Below, in pieces: positions 6,712 to 7,747 of a DNA stretch of 7,747 bases. The notes under the pieces were generated by a model. That model did not search any database and was not told the origin of the DNA. It saw only the letters and a program-made list of their open reading frames with translations. Position 1 is the first letter of the stretch, and the number at the start of each line of letters is the position of its first letter. The DNA lies in contig CASFLB010000057.1 in the NCBI GenBank assembly GCA_949295395.1, positions 1-7,747 on the forward strand, given 5' to 3'. Origin of the DNA: an uncultured Pseudomonadota bacterium. GTDB taxonomy: Bacteria; Pseudomonadota; Alphaproteobacteria; RF32; CAG-239. The position numbers were made by a program, and so were the translations under genes.

Positions 6712-6786
6712 TGCCATACATCCATAAAAAAATATTACCAAATATAATTTATCATATAATTGATATAAAATTAATTTTTTTTTAAC

Positions 6787-6820
6787 AAAAAAAGCCGTGA
6801 TAAACATCACAGCTTTTTTA
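6787..6820 (-). terminator. Intrinsic terminator after the small membrane-protein gene
   Basis: On the minus strand AGCTGTGAT, a GTTT loop and ATCACGGCT form a 9-bp stem with one G-U pair, followed by seven T (from the A-run 6787-6793). It begins about ten bases after the stop codon at 6824. Because T-runs flank the stem on both strands, it could also act in the plus direction. It separates the membrane-protein gene from the next gene and shows that the open frame reaching back to 6810 is not protein-coding there. Confidence 0.87.
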
Positions 6821-6823
6821 TAG

Positions 6824-7306
6824 TCATACTAAAATACCAAAAAGTATTCCAAAACATATAACAAGAGAAACTATCATAAATAGATTTAAGGCAAAATCAT
6901 TGCGTATCCAAGCTGTTGCAACCGAAAAACAAGAAAAGCAACAACAAATATCCGGTACCGCAAAAGCGCAAACAAAACCTAATTCCCAATAAAATAAAGC
7001 ATTGTTCCAAGTTAATTCCGGCTTTAACCAAACATTAATCCCGAACAACACTATAAAAACTATCGGCCAAGAAAGCCAAAAGAACAGCTTTGTGCGTCTA
7101 ACACATTTTTGATAATTTTGCTGAAGCTGACTTTCAAGTTGCTTTCGAAAATCCGCTTCCATTTTATTATCATCATTTGAGAGCCCTAATGTTTCAGGTT
7201 TTGATAACAAACGCCTAAATGAAGATAATGCGTTAGCATACAAAGGATACCTCAGACAAATAAATACGATTGTCAAAAAGGCAGAAACAAGCAAATAATT
7301 AATCAT
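6824..7306 (-). CDS. Small hypothetical membrane protein with four predicted membrane segments
   Basis: I do not recognise a family. The 160-residue product has hydrophobic segments at about 3-19, 74-94, 104-126 and 138-160. A charged, Gln-rich stretch lies between the first and second (about 30-72, including KMEADFRKQLESQLQQNYQK), probably helical. The third segment carries a tight cysteine group, CCCFSC (Cys121, 122, 123 and 126), preceded by Cys113; this could be structural or a metal or lipid attachment site, but nothing proves it. The ATG at 7306 has only a weak purine stretch upstream. It is followed directly by a strong terminator, so it is probably transcribed alone or with genes to its right. 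Being hydrophobic with clear reading-frame integrity and its own terminator, it is likely a real gene. Confidence 0.75.
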   Translation of the reverse strand: MINYLLVSAFLTIVFICLRYPLYANALSSFRRLLSKPETLGLSNDDNKMEADFRKQLESQLQQNYQKCVRRTKLFFWLSWPIVFIVLFGINVWLKPELTWNNALFYWELGFVCAFAVPDICCCFSCFSVATAWIRNDFALNLFMIVSLVICFGILFGILV

Positions 7307-7461
7307 AATATTATTTTTTCGTCTTTATTTCATGAGGCGCGCGGACTTCCTAGTTCCTTCCTCGGGTTATAATAAAAATAAATAATAAAACTCTATTGCC
7401 TTATATACCTTATTTACCCTATAAAATCAACAAAAATTTAAACAACCATAAATAAACATCC
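7307..7461. other. AT-rich gap with a GC-rich patch at 7334-7366
   Basis: The gap between the ankyrin gene and the membrane-protein gene is almost pure A/T except for about 33 bases starting gaggcgcgcggacttcc. On the minus strand this patch contains AGGAAG twice (in AGGAAGGA and AGGAAGTC), then CCGCGCG and CCTCATG. No complete reading frame with a start passes through it: on the minus strand the frame over the patch has a TAA directly before CCCGAGG and ends at ATGAAATAA. No convincing hairpin forms. The promoter of the membrane-protein gene probably lies here (TATTAT-like sequences precede the patch on the minus strand), but I cannot fix it. The patch could be a dispersed element, a protein-binding site or part of a leader. 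Confidence 0.4.
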
Positions 7462-7746
7462 CTAATTTTTAACAAGTAATAACGGACTAAGCTCTTTAAT
7501 TTGCGCAGAAGAAAAAGCGCTTTTTCTGTCTTTTTCATTCCAATAGGAGGCACTTCCGCCATGAATTGTCGGTCTGATATGCGGATTATATTCAAATGAT
7601 GTTCCTAATAAATAATCATACGCCCCAAGTCCTTCCGTATCTTGTAAAGAAACATCCGCCCCCTGCCCAATAAGATATTTTGCAACCTCAAACTGCCCTT
7701 CCTGCAAAGCATACATCAAAGCGGTTCGTTTGCCATGCGTAATGCA
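7462..7746 (-). CDS. Ankyrin-repeat protein, C-terminal part (5'-truncated by window edge)
   Basis: The frame is open through the right edge of the window, so the TTG at 7719 and ATG at 7716 are not the start. Just before them it reads ITHGKRTAL, which completes an ankyrin repeat: HGKRTALMYALQEGQFEVAK followed by YLIGQGADVSLQDTEGLGAYDYL. This shows the G-x-TAL-x-YA, VAKYLI and GADV signatures of the 33-residue repeat. The last 50 or so residues are a non-repeat tail with a polar centre (HGGSASYWNEKDRKSAF) and a short hydrophobic end. Ankyrin repeats mediate protein-protein contacts. Number of repeats, signal peptide and partner lie outside the window. No clear terminator follows the TAG stop. 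Confidence 0.85.
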   Translation of the reverse strand, partial: CITHGKRTALMYALQEGQFEVAKYLIGQGADVSLQDTEGLGAYDYLLGTSFEYNPHIRPTIHGGSASYWNEKDRKSAFSSAQIKELSPLLLVKN

Positions 7747-7747
7747 A

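Overview
The window looks like chromosomal DNA of an AT-leaning Gram-negative bacterium. The gene families and the odd gene order recall the reduced, host- or gut-associated Alphaproteobacteria known mostly from metagenomes. That placement is inference: there is no rRNA or other decisive marker here. The standard code is used, with TGA as a stop in murF, nusB and others. Except for the gene at the left edge, every gene lies on the minus strand.

Left edge (2-556, +): the 3' part of a gene for a DUF1566/Fib_succ_major-like (C-type-lectin-fold type) protein, whose reading frame is open to the window edge. It converges on the minus-strand operon. The roughly 200-base gap between them (557-763) has no gene but holds a set of strong inverted repeats, two of which compete for the same bases.

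Centre (764-5346, -): a compact run transcribed right to left: Ppx/GppA-like phosphatase, GNAT acetyltransferase, murF, nrdR, nusB, def. Spacings are 15, 53, 2, 17 and -4 bases, so this is probably one operon, perhaps with internal promoters. It joins cell-wall precursor synthesis (MurF), control of deoxynucleotide synthesis (NrdR), transcription antitermination (NusB) and N-terminal protein maturation (Def). These genes usually sit in different clusters: murF in dcw, nrdR and nusB flanking riboflavin genes, def beside fmt. The arrangement therefore looks rearranged.

Right part (5440-7746, -): a more AT-rich stretch with less familiar genes. It holds an unrecognised soluble protein that seems to be built of three degenerate repeats, a small four-segment membrane protein followed by a very clear intrinsic terminator, an AT-rich gap containing an isolated GC-rich patch, and the C-terminal part of an ankyrin-repeat protein that runs off the right edge. 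This part looks accessory.

No tRNA, rRNA, CRISPR array, transposase or integrase was seen. The most notable unexplained items are the nested hairpins at 624-774 and the three-repeat orphan protein at 5440-6711.
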